Assembly (NCBI GenBank): GCA_934378195.1
Contig: CAKRPO010000004.1
Coordinates: forward strand, 1 to 64,000
Direction: 5' to 3'
DNA length: 64,000 nt
Origin: an uncultured Blautia sp.
GTDB lineage: Bacteria; Bacillota; Clostridia; Lachnospirales; Lachnospiraceae
In this document: piece after piece, positions 28,131 to 36,661 of the stretch
Position numbering within the stretch: position 1 is the first letter of the stretch
How the letters are laid out: each line of letters starts with the position of its first letter
Translations under genes and position numbers: made by a program
Notes under the pieces: model-generated
The model's input: the letters and a program-made list of their open reading frames with translations, nothing else
The model's database searches: none
Told to the model about the DNA's origin: nothing

Positions 28131-29058
28131 CTGCACTCACTCCCATTAATCTGCATGCCCCGGAAACAGTTGATCTGATGATATCCTCGCAGGAACGTTC
28201 TTCTTTGATCATACCTGCGATCTGACCTGCCATCAGACTTCCGTTCTTTGCATCACCTTCCTGAACGGCTTTTCTGAGACTTCCCAAAGTAAGCTGTTCC
28301 AGTTCTTCAAACGGTGCGCCCGCTTTTTCCAGTTCCAGATATTTACGTGCCATATCATTGCGAAGAACACGGATCGGATGTCCGGTGCTTCTTCCCGTTA
28401 CACGACTGTCGATATCTTTTGCCTTAAAAATGCTATTTTTGTAGTTTTCGTGGATCACAGATTCTTTTGATGCTGCAAACACAGTTCCCATCTGGATTCC
28501 TTTTGCGCCAAGCATGAAAGCTGCAGCCATTCCTCTTCCATCTGCGATACCACCTGCTGCGATCACCGGAATCTTCACTGCATCAACGACCTGTGGAACC
28601 AGGACCATCGTGGTAAGTTCCCCGATATGTCCGCCTGCTTCACATCCTTCAGCAACGACTGCATCTGCACCACATCGTTCCATACGTTTCGCAAGTGCTA
28701 CGGATGCAACGACCGGAATAACCTTAACTCCGGCTGCTTTCCAGTCTGCCATGTATTTTTCCGGGCTTCCTGCTCCTGTTGTAACGACTTTGACGCCCTC
28801 TTCCACAATAATCTTCGCAACTTTTTCTGATTCCGGATTCATCAGCATGATGTTGACACCAAATGGTTTGTCTGTCAGCTTCTTTGTCTCACGGATCTGC
28901 TCTCTGACCCATTCTGCCGGTGCGCCGCCTGCAGCGATCAGTCCAAGGCCACCTGCGTTAGATACGGCTGCTGCCAGATGATAGTCTGCAACCCAGGCCA
29001 TACCGCCCTGGATCACCGGATACTCAATTCCTAATAATTCTGTGATCTCTGTCTTCAT
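28123..29058 (-). CDS. fabK: FMN-dependent enoyl-ACP reductase II
   Basis: Carries out the last reduction of the elongation cycle with FMN. It has the nitronate monooxygenase/FabK barrel: IQGGMAWVAD at the N-terminus, FGVNIMLMNP, AEGCEAGGHIG near 143, AAGGIADGRG near 175, and LGAKGIQMGT. Length 311. FabK rather than FabI is common in Clostridia and streptococci. AAAGGA precedes the ATG. Confidence 0.95.
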   Translation of the reverse strand: MKTEITELLGIEYPVIQGGMAWVADYHLAAAVSNAGGLGLIAAGGAPAEWVREQIRETKKLTDKPFGVNIMLMNPESEKVAKIIVEEGVKVVTTGAGSPEKYMADWKAAGVKVIPVVASVALAKRMERCGADAVVAEGCEAGGHIGELTTMVLVPQVVDAVKIPVIAAGGIADGRGMAAAFMLGAKGIQMGTVFAASKESVIHENYKNSIFKAKDIDSRVTGRSTGHPIRVLRNDMARKYLELEKAGAPFEELEQLTLGSLRKAVQEGDAKNGSLMAGQIAGMIKEERSCEDIIRSTVSGACRLMGVSADE

Positions 29059-29092
29059 AAATTTAAGTCCTTTCGATCAGCCAGGTTGACGA

Positions 29093-29320
29093 TTACGCCT
29101 GATGCTCTGTCAGATATTTCATTACATCTGCAACTGTTGTGATCTGCTCAAGATCCTCGCTTGGGATCTCTACAGAAAATTCTTCCTCGAATGCCATTGC
29201 AAGTTCAAAAAGATCCAGGGAATCTGCATGAAGATCATCTTTAAAAGATGTCTCTGCTGTGATTGCTGCTGCGTCTGCTCCTAAGTTTTCTGCTGTAAGT
29301 TCAATAATTCTTTCTAACAT
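29093..29320 (-). CDS. acpP: acyl carrier protein
   Basis: Carries the growing chain on a phosphopantetheine arm attached to the Ser of DSLD (near residue 36). Strongly acidic, 75 residues, AAAAAGGAG before the ATG. It lies between fabK and fabH. Confidence 0.97.
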   Translation of the reverse strand: MLERIIELTAENLGADAAAITAETSFKDDLHADSLDLFELAMAFEEEFSVEIPSEDLEQITTVADVMKYLTEHQA

Positions 29321-29409
29321 TTTTGTTTTCTCCTTTTTCTGTTTGATTTTAATTTATAGTTAAGTCACAGAATCTGGTTATTTCTTAAATTCTGTTCCTC
29401 TTTTACTTT

Positions 29410-30411
29410 TTATCTTTCCAGATCCCAGTCCAGCACGCTTGCGCCCCAGGACAATCCTGCTCCAAATCCTGCCAGGACCAGTTTCTGTCCTTTTTTGAGG
29501 ACACCTTCTCGATTCAGTTCATTCAACAGAATCGGGATACTGGCTGAAGAAGTATTTCCATATTCCTGGAGATTCATTGGAAATTTTCCAATATCCAGAC
29601 GAAGCCGCCTTGCAACTGCATCTACGATTCGTGCGTTTGCCTGATGAAGAACAAACCAGTCGACATCTTCAAGGGAAATCTCATTTACCTCAAGGACTTC
29701 CTTTATCACCTGCGGAACCTTGCGGACTGCAAACTGGAAGACATCCTTGCCATTCATGGTAATGTATTCTGTTTTTGTTTCTTTTGGATCCTTATCAATA
29801 CTGCGGGCTCTGCCAAGCACTCCCGGTCCGGTCAGTGCCGATCCGCCTCGTCCATCGGAATGTGAAACCGGCTGATAACTTTTTCCTTCCTTCGCCTGAA
29901 GAAGAACCGCTCCGGCTCCATCTCCAAACAGGATGCAGGTTCCACGGTCAGTCCAGTCGACAATGCGTGAAAGACTCTCGCTTCCAATGACCAGGATCGT
30001 CCTGTAGGTTCCAGATGCTATGTAGGCCTGTGCGGTATTGTAGGCAAAAAGAAATCCGCTGCATGCGGCATTGAGATCAAATCCAACGGCACCCGAAGCT
30101 CCAAGAACTTCCTGCACCTGGCAGGCTGTACACGGAAAAACCCGGTCAGCTGATCCGGTAGCCACCAGGATCATATCGATTTCTTCCGGCAAAACACCGG
30201 CTTCTTCAACTGCCTGGCGACCGGCCTCAACAGCCATGGAAACGGTTGTTTCCTCTTCTGCTATATGACGACGTTCCACACCTGTACGCTCCCGGATCCA
30301 CTCATCACTGGTCTCTACAAAACCGGCGATCTCGTCATTATCCATGACTCTCTTTGGAACACAGGCGCCCGTTCCCCGGATGACACCGGTTAAGGTCTGT
30401 TCTTTATTCAT
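29410..30411 (-). CDS. fabH: beta-ketoacyl-ACP synthase III
   Basis: Starts fatty-acid synthesis by condensing an acyl-CoA primer with malonyl-ACP. The active-site Cys is in NAACSGFLFA near residue 116, His in VLHQANARI near 255, and Asn in EYGNTSSASIP near 285. Length 333. It is the first gene of the operon, directly behind the promoter with the FabT-like operator. Confidence 0.96.
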   Translation of the reverse strand: MNKEQTLTGVIRGTGACVPKRVMDNDEIAGFVETSDEWIRERTGVERRHIAEEETTVSMAVEAGRQAVEEAGVLPEEIDMILVATGSADRVFPCTACQVQEVLGASGAVGFDLNAACSGFLFAYNTAQAYIASGTYRTILVIGSESLSRIVDWTDRGTCILFGDGAGAVLLQAKEGKSYQPVSHSDGRGGSALTGPGVLGRARSIDKDPKETKTEYITMNGKDVFQFAVRKVPQVIKEVLEVNEISLEDVDWFVLHQANARIVDAVARRLRLDIGKFPMNLQEYGNTSSASIPILLNELNREGVLKKGQKLVLAGFGAGLSWGASVLDWDLER

Positions 30412-30455
30412 AATAATTGTTTCCTCATATTCCTAATTTGTTTTGGTTTTAGAAT

Positions 30456-30472
30456 ATTTTGATTATCAAAGT
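30456..30472. promoter_or_regulatory. FabT-like operator
   Basis: ATTTTGATTATCAAAGT is a near-perfect palindrome (TTTGA-TTA-TCAAA core) matching the known FabT (MarR-family) binding site of streptococcal fab operons. It begins within the -10 of the fabH promoter and covers the likely start of transcription, as expected for a repressor. No fabT gene lies in this window. Confidence 0.75.
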
Positions 30473-30498
30473 ATATATCTAAAAAAAGCTATTGTCAA
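30470..30498 (-). promoter_or_regulatory. sigma-A promoter of the fatty-acid operon
   Basis: On the minus strand TTGACA (30498-30493), a 17-base spacer, and TATACT (30475-30470). This is close to consensus and drives fabH through accDA. Confidence 0.8.
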
Positions 30499-30591
30499 GA
30501 GAAAAAATTACCCACTTTGTATTCCAGGGTTTTTCATTTTGTATATAAACACAAACATGCACATTTCATATTTATTTTCTCTTTTTTTCTG

Positions 30592-30600
30592 TGCTATACT
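30592..30600 (+). promoter_or_regulatory. extended -10 promoter of the SulP gene
   Basis: TGCTATACT at 30592-30600 is an extended -10. The -35 region is T-rich and weak. It lies about 110 bases before the SulP start. Confidence 0.45.
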
Positions 30601-30608
30601 AAATCTGC

Positions 30609-30645
30609 AAAGCAGCATTTCTGTGAGGATGTCTGCTTTTTTCTA
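30609..30645 (+). terminator. terminator-like hairpin in the SulP leader (possible attenuator)
   Basis: AAAGCAGCAT (30609-30618) pairs with ATG(T)CTGCTTT (30629-30639), with one bulge and a ten-base loop, then a T-run. It lies between the predicted promoter and the SulP start, with no upstream gene on this strand to terminate. Confidence 0.5.
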
Positions 30646-30712
30646 TGACATATATATGTCTTCTGTAACAATCTGTAAACTATAATCAGAAAAAGAAAGG
30701 TATTTTATTTCT

Positions 30713-32353
30713 ATGAGCTCTCTAAAACCAATGCTCCTGACCTGTCTGAAATCTTATGACAGATCCCAGTTTATCAAAGATGTGACCGCCGGCATCATCG
30801 TCGCGATCATCGCACTTCCATTATCTATCGCACTTGCACTTGCTTCCGGTGTTGGTCCTGAAGCCGGAATTTTCACCGCAATTGTAGCAGGTTTCGTAAT
30901 CTCAGCTCTTGGTGGAAGCTGTGTGCAGATTGCCGGACCGACCGCCGCATTTGCAACGATTGTAGCCGGTATCGTGGCCCGCGACGGTATGGACGGTCTT
31001 GTTATCGCTACTGTACTGGCAGGTGTCTTTCTGATCCTTATGGGACTCTGTCACTTTGGAAGTCTGATCAAATTCATTCCTTACACGATTACTACCGGTT
31101 TTACCTCCGGAATTGCTGTGACGATCGTCATCGGTCAGCTGAAAGATTTCTTCGGCGTCACTTATCCTGATGGAGTGAAACCAATCGAAACAACCGAGAA
31201 ACTGGAAGCTTTTGTCCAGAATATTTCTTCCATAAATATTGATGCTGTAATCGTTGGGGCTGTAAGTCTTGCAATCCTGATCATCGCACCGTATATTTTT
31301 AAAAAAATCCCCGGCTCGCTGATTGCTGTTATCGCCGGAATCCTGATGGTTCAGTTTCTCCCATTAAAAGTATCTACCATAGGGAACCTGTACACGATCA
31401 GCAATTCACTTCCGAGTTTCCATATGCCGGCATTAAAAATCAGTACGATCAGCGCAGCACTTCCAAACGCTTTCACGATTGCTGTGCTTGCTGCGATCGA
31501 ATCATTACTTTCCTGTGTCGTTGCAGATGGTATGACAGGCAGCAAACATCGTTCCGATATGGAACTCGTTGCACAGGGTGCCGGAAATATCGCTTCTGCA
31601 CTCTTTGGCGGAATCCCGGCAACTGGAGCAATCGCAAGAACTGCTGCCAACATCAAAAACGGTGGACGTACACCGATCGCCGGAATAGTACACTCTGTTA
31701 CACTTGTCATCGTGCTTGTCATTCTGATGCCTTATGCCGGAATGATCCCAATGCCGACGATTGCCGCGATTCTTTTTATTGTTGCCTACAATATGTGCCA
31801 GTGGAGAACTTTCCGTGATCTCATCAAAACAGCTCCCAAAAGTGACATTATCGTACTTCTGGCGACTTTCGTGCTGACAGTACTCTTCGACCTGGTCGTT
31901 GCCATCGAGATTGGTATGGTGCTTGCATGTCTGCTCTTTATCAAACGAATGAGTGAAGAAACCCATATTGACAGCTGGGTCTATACAGACGATGATACAC
32001 CGGATATCGACGAACATCTCCGGAAGCTGCCGCTGCAGATCCGTGTTTATGAAATTACCGGGCCACTTTTTTTCGGGGCTGCTGATGCCATCGAACATAT
32101 CATTGTCAAAGACTTCACCAAATGTCTGGTTCTCCGTATGAGAAGTGTTCCGGCTCTGGACAGCACCGCTATGAATGCCCTCCAGAACCTGGCAAAAATC
32201 TGTGAAAGTAAGGGAATCTCTCTTGTATTCTCTCACGTCAACGAACAGCCAATGCGCGTTATGAAAAAAGCCGGCTTTATTGAACTTGTCGGAGAAGAAA
32301 ATTTCCGCCCGAATATATCCGCGGCATTAAAAAGAGCTGAAGAGGTCATTTGA
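30713..32353 (+). CDS. SulP family anion transporter with STAS domain
   Basis: Integral membrane transporter for an inorganic anion (sulfate, bicarbonate or similar), 546 residues. About twelve helices run from residue 20 to 410, with the family segments LPLSIALALASGVGPEAGI and QIAGPTAAFATIVAG. A cytoplasmic STAS domain covers about 435-546, with MRSVPALDSTAMNAL near its nucleotide-binding-like loop. The substrate cannot be assigned from sequence. The leader carries a terminator-like hairpin. The 3' end overlaps the convergent unknown gene by eight bases. Confidence 0.9.
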   Translation: MSSLKPMLLTCLKSYDRSQFIKDVTAGIIVAIIALPLSIALALASGVGPEAGIFTAIVAGFVISALGGSCVQIAGPTAAFATIVAGIVARDGMDGLVIATVLAGVFLILMGLCHFGSLIKFIPYTITTGFTSGIAVTIVIGQLKDFFGVTYPDGVKPIETTEKLEAFVQNISSINIDAVIVGAVSLAILIIAPYIFKKIPGSLIAVIAGILMVQFLPLKVSTIGNLYTISNSLPSFHMPALKISTISAALPNAFTIAVLAAIESLLSCVVADGMTGSKHRSDMELVAQGAGNIASALFGGIPATGAIARTAANIKNGGRTPIAGIVHSVTLVIVLVILMPYAGMIPMPTIAAILFIVAYNMCQWRTFRDLIKTAPKSDIIVLLATFVLTVLFDLVVAIEIGMVLACLLFIKRMSEETHIDSWVYTDDDTPDIDEHLRKLPLQIRVYEITGPLFFGAADAIEHIIVKDFTKCLVLRMRSVPALDSTAMNALQNLAKICESKGISLVFSHVNEQPMRVMKKAGFIELVGEENFRPNISAALKRAEEVI

Positions 32354-32795
32354 CCTTTTCAGCTTTTACTTTGTCTGTTTTATCTTTCTCGGCTATTCTT
32401 ATCAACCCAAATTCCAGAAACAGACTAAAAATATAGGAAATCCCGAAAATCTGCCCAATTGCCTTTGGTCCACGGTATTCCGGTGGAAGGAGATATGCTG
32501 CTCCATCAATTTCTTTAAATTTCATCTCGGCAAGGACTTTATGAAATGCCAGCATCACAGAACTTCTGGTCAGAGTTTTACTTGTCTCCTTGCGGGAAAC
32601 CAGAAGCTCCCCGCTGTATTCTCCGTTCTTCTTATGTTTTACTGTGTAGAAGAATTCCAGGCCGGAAAGCGTGTAGAATATTTTGCCCTGGTACGCAAGC
32701 ACCCCCGCCCAGAGAAGCTCCTCCAGCTCTTCCATATTCCTTTGCCCGGCTATTGCCCTATGGAGTTCCTCAATGACTGCTATACATGCTGACAT
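32346..32795 (-). CDS. unknown protein of 149 residues
   Basis: I do not recognise a family. The frame has a plausible GGAG-preceded ATG, predicted alpha/beta content, no signal peptide, a short hydrophobic segment near 115-130 (GISYIFSLFLEFGLI), and a Lys-rich C-terminus. It is convergent with the SulP gene and overlaps it by eight bases. A 29-codon frame with a strong binding site overlaps its start. Confidence 0.6.
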   Translation of the reverse strand: MSACIAVIEELHRAIAGQRNMEELEELLWAGVLAYQGKIFYTLSGLEFFYTVKHKKNGEYSGELLVSRKETSKTLTRSSVMLAFHKVLAEMKFKEIDGAAYLLPPEYRGPKAIGQIFGISYIFSLFLEFGLIRIAEKDKTDKVKAEKVK

Positions 32796-32869
32796 AACGC
32801 TCCGCCTCTTCCTTCTGCTCTTCCTTCAAGTCTTCCATCCTCTATTAGCTCATCAATTGCCTGACGCAT
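32780..32869 (-). CDS. small ORF of 29 codons upstream of the 149-residue gene
   Basis: AAAGGA lies eight bases before an ATG at 32869. The product begins MRQAIDELIEDGRLEGRAEG and ends 16 bases inside the next gene. The sequence resembles the charged C-terminal tails of Rpn-type nucleases, so it may be a remnant of one or a translational coupler. Low confidence as a functional gene. Confidence 0.3.
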   Translation of the reverse strand: MRQAIDELIEDGRLEGRAEGRGGALCQHV

Positions 32870-33083
32870 ATTTATTTCCTTTCAAGAAGTACGTTCTGTT
32901 CTTCATATAATCATACCTATACTAGCCAGAATTGTCAACGAAGACTTTTCCTTTTACAGCTGTGTTGGGGACCGCATTCACAATTTTTCTTACTTGTAGA
33001 TTAATATTTCCGCCAGATGAAGCTACGCCACCTCCTCCCCTACGGCTGTGCCTGGGGATGCTTACAGGCAGAGACATCTCTTC

Positions 33084-33115
33084 CGTAACTCCCCATCACA
33101 ACGTAACTCCCCATC
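33084..33115. repeat. short direct repeat in the gene-free stretch 32870-33284
   Basis: CGTAACTCCCCATC occurs at 33084-33097 and again at 33102-33115. Apart from this, a GC-rich motif at 33158-33178 and a GTGCAT/ATGCAC inverted repeat (33242-33268), I see no gene or recognised element in 32870-33284. Confidence 0.45.
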
Positions 33116-33284
33116 TATTCATATAATGCATATCTCCGCCTCTTTTTTTCATGCTTCCACATCCCCCCAGGAGGCTTGTTTTCCCCCTCCTTTTTGTTAA
33201 AATAAAGACAACACAAAGAACTGTGTTATCTCCCAAATAAAGTGCATGACCTCCACATATTGATGCACATTCAATTCAACCCAT

Positions 33285-33323
33285 AAAAAAAGTACTTCCA
33301 AATCCGCGGGAAGTACTTTTTTT
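33285..33323. terminator. terminator of the ECF metal-importer operon
   Basis: AAAAAAAGTACTTCC (33285-33299) pairs with GGAAGTACTTTTTTT (33309-33323) around a nine-base loop. The T-run on the minus strand ends the cbiM-Q-O transcript. Confidence 0.85.
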
Positions 33324-33356
33324 ATAATATATTGTAACTGTTCAGTACCCTCACAG

Positions 33357-34025
33357 TTACAGTATTTTCAATTCATGATCTTCATTCATGACCGCAAATT
33401 TGGTTCCCAGCTTCTCAGCCAGCTGCCGATTATGCGTGATCGTGATCAACGTTTTTCCTGCTTTATGAAAATCCTGCAAAAACTCCGTCAGCATATCCTG
33501 CGTTTTTTCATCCAGGCCGGCAAGCGGTTCATCAAGAATCAGCACCTCCGGATTCAATGAAAGAATACAGGCAAGAGACACTTTTCGCTTCTCGCCTCCA
33601 CTCAAATGATATGGCGGTCTTTCCCGAAGCTTCTCTATTCCAAACAATTTCAGACAGTCATCCGTCCGCTCACGAACTTCTGCCTCTGACAGTCCCATCT
33701 GAATCGGTCCAAACGCAACCTCTTCCTCTACGCTTCCGCAAAACAGCTGTGTGTCCGCATTCTGGAACACATATCCCATCTGCTGATGAAACCACTTGGC
33801 GAACCTGCTGTCCTTCAGCGCTTTCTCAGTAATCTCATGATCCTTATAAAAATAATGCCCCTCGGATGGAAATATAATCCCATTCAACAACTTGATAAGT
33901 GTTGATTTTCCACAGCCATTCGGTCCCTGAATGACCAAAGAATCACCCTTTTCAATATGAAGATCAATATATCTGAGTGCCACCTCATGCTCATAAGCAT
34001 AGCACACTTTTTGCAGATCGATCAT
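33357..34025 (-). CDS. cbiO: ECF transporter ATP-binding protein, Co/Ni type
   Basis: ATPase of an energy-coupling-factor importer. Walker A GPNGCGKST is near residue 35, signature LSGGEKRKV near 141, Walker B VLILDEPLAGLD near 162, and the H-loop His in TITHNRQLAE. Length 222 is a little short, as in many CbiO/NikO proteins. It is last in the operon after the M and Q components. Metal specificity (nickel or cobalt) cannot be settled from the ATPase. Confidence 0.88.
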   Translation of the reverse strand: MIDLQKVCYAYEHEVALRYIDLHIEKGDSLVIQGPNGCGKSTLIKLLNGIIFPSEGHYFYKDHEITEKALKDSRFAKWFHQQMGYVFQNADTQLFCGSVEEEVAFGPIQMGLSEAEVRERTDDCLKLFGIEKLRERPPYHLSGGEKRKVSLACILSLNPEVLILDEPLAGLDEKTQDMLTEFLQDFHKAGKTLITITHNRQLAEKLGTKFAVMNEDHELKIL

Positions 34026-34041
34026 ATTTATCTCCTCTCAA

Positions 34042-34869
34042 TCACGCAGCAATTTTATTCAAATAAACGAACAACGCTACACAGCCGACCATTACCAGAA
34101 TATAAAAAATATCACTCACACTCGGCTCGTATTTTTGTTTTTTCTCATACTCTCCGGTAAATCCCCTGCAGCACATAGCAGCATACATTTCCTCTGCCAT
34201 TTCATTGGATTTAAGAAATGTAATGCCAAGAACACCCGAAAACGCTCTTGCCTTGTCCGGATTCTTTCCAACTGATCTTAAACTGACTGACCGAAGGATA
34301 TCCACACAGATCTCACCCAGGACTGAAATATATTTCAACGTAATATCCAACGTAAAAATAAACAGCGCCGGAACATGAAAACTTCTCATACTGGCGGTAA
34401 GTTTATTCCACGATGTCCCTGCTGAAAGGATGCCGACAAGAGTCACTGAGACATACACACGCGCAGTAATATTCGCCAAAGTCTGTGGATTTCCCATAAA
34501 TACTGCCGGCAAAAGAAGAAAAATCGAGACCAGCACTGCTCCGGCGGTTCCACTCAATATCTGCCGTATAGCAGCTGCCGAAAAGAAAGCCAGATGGATC
34601 GTCACTGTAGCACACATGATCAGCACAAACAAATAATTCTTCGAAGAAGCTGTCAGAATTATAAATAATATCGTATAAAATAATTTAAGAGAAGGAACAG
34701 CAGAAAATCTGCCATCCTTCCCTTCGTTAAATCTCAATTTAGCAAGCACAGACAAAACAGATTTTGTACTTTTGATCAAAAAAGCCTCTTTGTCTCCCGA
34801 AGGAGTGTAGTCCTCTTCCTGACACATCCATGATGGAATCTCTGTTTTTTCTGTTCTATGATCATTCAT
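34042..34869 (-). CDS. cbiQ: ECF transporter transmembrane protein CbiQ/NikQ
   Basis: T component that links the ATPase to the substrate-specific subunit. It has about five helices after a hydrophilic N-terminal 70 residues, plus the two short Ala-Arg-Gly-like coupling motifs (SLRSVGKNPDKARAFSG and MCCRGF near 250). Length 275. It starts two bases after the M-component stop. Confidence 0.85.
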   Translation of the reverse strand: MNDHRTEKTEIPSWMCQEEDYTPSGDKEAFLIKSTKSVLSVLAKLRFNEGKDGRFSAVPSLKLFYTILFIILTASSKNYLFVLIMCATVTIHLAFFSAAAIRQILSGTAGAVLVSIFLLLPAVFMGNPQTLANITARVYVSVTLVGILSAGTSWNKLTASMRSFHVPALFIFTLDITLKYISVLGEICVDILRSVSLRSVGKNPDKARAFSGVLGITFLKSNEMAEEMYAAMCCRGFTGEYEKKQKYEPSVSDIFYILVMVGCVALFVYLNKIAA

Positions 34870-34871
34870 CT

Positions 34872-35876
34872 TTATGCCGCTTTCTTTTTGAAGTCAACCT
34901 TGTCCTTCATAAGTGAAGAAACAATCTTAAAGAAAATTACCAGAATTGCCACACCAACGACGGCTGAAAGAATATATCCGATCCATTCAGGCATACCCGC
35001 CATCGAATAATCCGGAAACAGTGTAGAAAGCTCAAATCCACCTTCCATTCCTGCCGGAGTGTAACCCAGCTGTGTGCCGCCACTGACAAGCGTTGCCATC
35101 TCATCTACGCCCCACTCGCCCCAGGCAGTTCCTGTAGCAAGAAGGCCGATCGGCGTCAAAACAATGAGCACTGCTGCCAGTATATATAATGGTTTAAATG
35201 CAGTCTTATCTGGAACTGCATCCAGCGCTGCCGGAGCTACTTTTTCTACGAATGTCAGTACCACTACCGTAAGCACAATCTCTGCCAGACCAAATAAAGT
35301 AAGGTGGCCGATCATCATTGCCGGTATCGATACACTTAAAGGATATGGGCAATAAAGAGCCTGTCCTGCTGCATCTTTAAACAATAATGGCTGTATTCCA
35401 AATTCAACTGCCGCGCAAAAGGCCGCTGCATTGATTCCCAGATAAGCTCCAATCGCTGCACTGAGTTTCCGCTTTCCTGTCTTTTTGAAAAGCAGCTTAT
35501 ACAGGAAAAATCCCAGATACGGCAGTACAAACGCCATATTAAAACAGTTTGCACCAAATGCAAGAATTCCGCCATCTCCGAAAAGCAGAGCCTGTATCAG
35601 CAATGCAATGGAAACCGATATACACCCGGCCGCCGGACTTCCGGTAAGAATTGCAATAAGAGTTCCTCCTACAGCATGTCCTGTTGTGCCTCCCGGAAGC
35701 GGTACATTAAACATCATTCCAAGAAATGAAAAAGCAGCACCAATACCAAGAAGAGGCATCTTAGCCTTAGGTATTTCTGTTCTTACTTTGTTGATTGAAT
35801 ATCCCCAGACCGGGAGCATGGCTGCTGTCATTACAGCACATGTTGACGGGCTTAAATAGTTCTCAGGTATATGCAT
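34872..35876 (-). CDS. ECF metal-binding component CbiM/NikM with fused N-like tail
   Basis: Substrate-specific subunit for Ni2+ or Co2+. The N-terminus reads MHIPENYLSPSTC, where His2 is a metal ligand of the family (MHIPDG is the usual form). The first 215 residues hold seven helices. The C-terminal about 110 residues, with one helix, an extracytoplasmic loop and a last helix, correspond to the N component found separately in CbiMN and fused in NikMN. Length 334. Fusion favours nickel (family trend, not proof). AAAGGAAG precedes the ATG. No cobalamin riboswitch signature is visible in 35877-36023. Confidence 0.85.
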   Translation of the reverse strand: MHIPENYLSPSTCAVMTAAMLPVWGYSINKVRTEIPKAKMPLLGIGAAFSFLGMMFNVPLPGGTTGHAVGGTLIAILTGSPAAGCISVSIALLIQALLFGDGGILAFGANCFNMAFVLPYLGFFLYKLLFKKTGKRKLSAAIGAYLGINAAAFCAAVEFGIQPLLFKDAAGQALYCPYPLSVSIPAMMIGHLTLFGLAEIVLTVVVLTFVEKVAPAALDAVPDKTAFKPLYILAAVLIVLTPIGLLATGTAWGEWGVDEMATLVSGGTQLGYTPAGMEGGFELSTLFPDYSMAGMPEWIGYILSAVVGVAILVIFFKIVSSLMKDKVDFKKKAA

Positions 35877-35965
35877 AATTATACTTCCTTTCCCTGTGAA
35901 AACTTTATTTTATTTAGTGCGCGCCTCGTAAACAACTGTATTGTAGCACCACACTAAAGCACCAA

Positions 35966-35984
35966 CAACCCTCCCTGGGGGATG
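35966..35984. repeat. GC-rich motif near the metal genes
   Basis: CAACCCTCCCTGGGGGATG. A close form occurs at 33158-33178 (minus strand), and looser forms occur in the hairpins at 41759-41787 and 45324-45349. Confidence 0.4.
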
Positions 35985-36023
35985 CATAAATATTCCTTTT
36001 TGTCATAGGTAGTTATCTTTTTG

Positions 36024-36599
36024 TTATAAGTCGAGACTACTGTCCCATACATATCCAATCTCTTCTGCGATCTTTTCTGCAACACCAACATCCAGATTAT
36101 CGCTGATCAGTCCCAGCGTCATATCGATCGCAGCCATCGTTGTACTGCAGGAATAATACTTCCCGTCTGAAATCCACTTCTCACCGTCAATATAATCAAT
36201 TCCCACTGTAAACATACGCTTCCAGTTTTCATCATACGCATAATCGCACACCTGACGGTGGAACAAAAGCCCTGTCCTGGTCAGCATCGCCGAAGCATTC
36301 TGCACCATCATACAAAAAGAAGCTTCTTCCACGGCCGCTTTTAAAAGCTGCTGTCCACCCTCTTCCATATGAAGAAAGCTCTTGACACCCGTTCCGCCCG
36401 GAATCAGAAAAATATCCTCAATCTCCGCCGGATTCAGCGGTTCTGTCCACACCTTCACTCCCTGCTTTCCAGTGATCAGCCCCCCGCGCAGTGAAATATA
36501 ACGAACGTAAAAATGCTCCGGTACACGCCCCAAAACTTCTGCCGGTCCAAATGCGTCCATCACTTCAAAATCATCAAACAGAAAAACATTGACTACCAT
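36024..36599 (-). CDS. DJ-1/PfpI family protein
   Basis: Protein of 191 residues with the DJ-1/PfpI (class I glutamine amidotransferase-like) fold. Visible are the N-terminal strand VNVFLFDDFEVMDAFGPAEVL and the oligomer segment FLIPGGTGV near 68. The nucleophile elbow reads MVQNASAML near 97, where family enzymes have Cys; here an Asn or Ala occupies the position, so hydrolase or glyoxalase activity is doubtful. It may be a binding or regulatory member. It lies between the two metal importers. Confidence 0.8.
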   Translation of the reverse strand: MVVNVFLFDDFEVMDAFGPAEVLGRVPEHFYVRYISLRGGLITGKQGVKVWTEPLNPAEIEDIFLIPGGTGVKSFLHMEEGGQQLLKAAVEEASFCMMVQNASAMLTRTGLLFHRQVCDYAYDENWKRMFTVGIDYIDGEKWISDGKYYSCSTTMAAIDMTLGLISDNLDVGVAEKIAEEIGYVWDSSLDL

Positions 36600-36639
36600 A
36601 ATTCCTGCCCTCCAATAATTATTCGCTGCTTATTATAAT

Positions 36640-36661
36640 GTCGGGAGCAAAAGCCCCCGAC
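36640..36661 (-). terminator. hairpin at the end of the Nik/Opp operon
   Basis: GTCGGGAGC (36640-36648) pairs with GCCCCCGAC (36653-36661), one mismatch, AAAA loop, overlapping the stop codon of the last ATPase gene. The T-tract is weak, so termination may be partial. Confidence 0.5.

Noticed and set aside
28181..28200. A third copy of the CCTCGC-GGAACGTT repeat, inside fabK
   Set aside because: Explained by conserved fabK codons; similarity is short and probably chance.
35877..36023. Cobalamin or NiCo riboswitch upstream of the CbiM/NikM gene
   Set aside because: Only 147 bases, with no B12-box or recognisable NiCo core.
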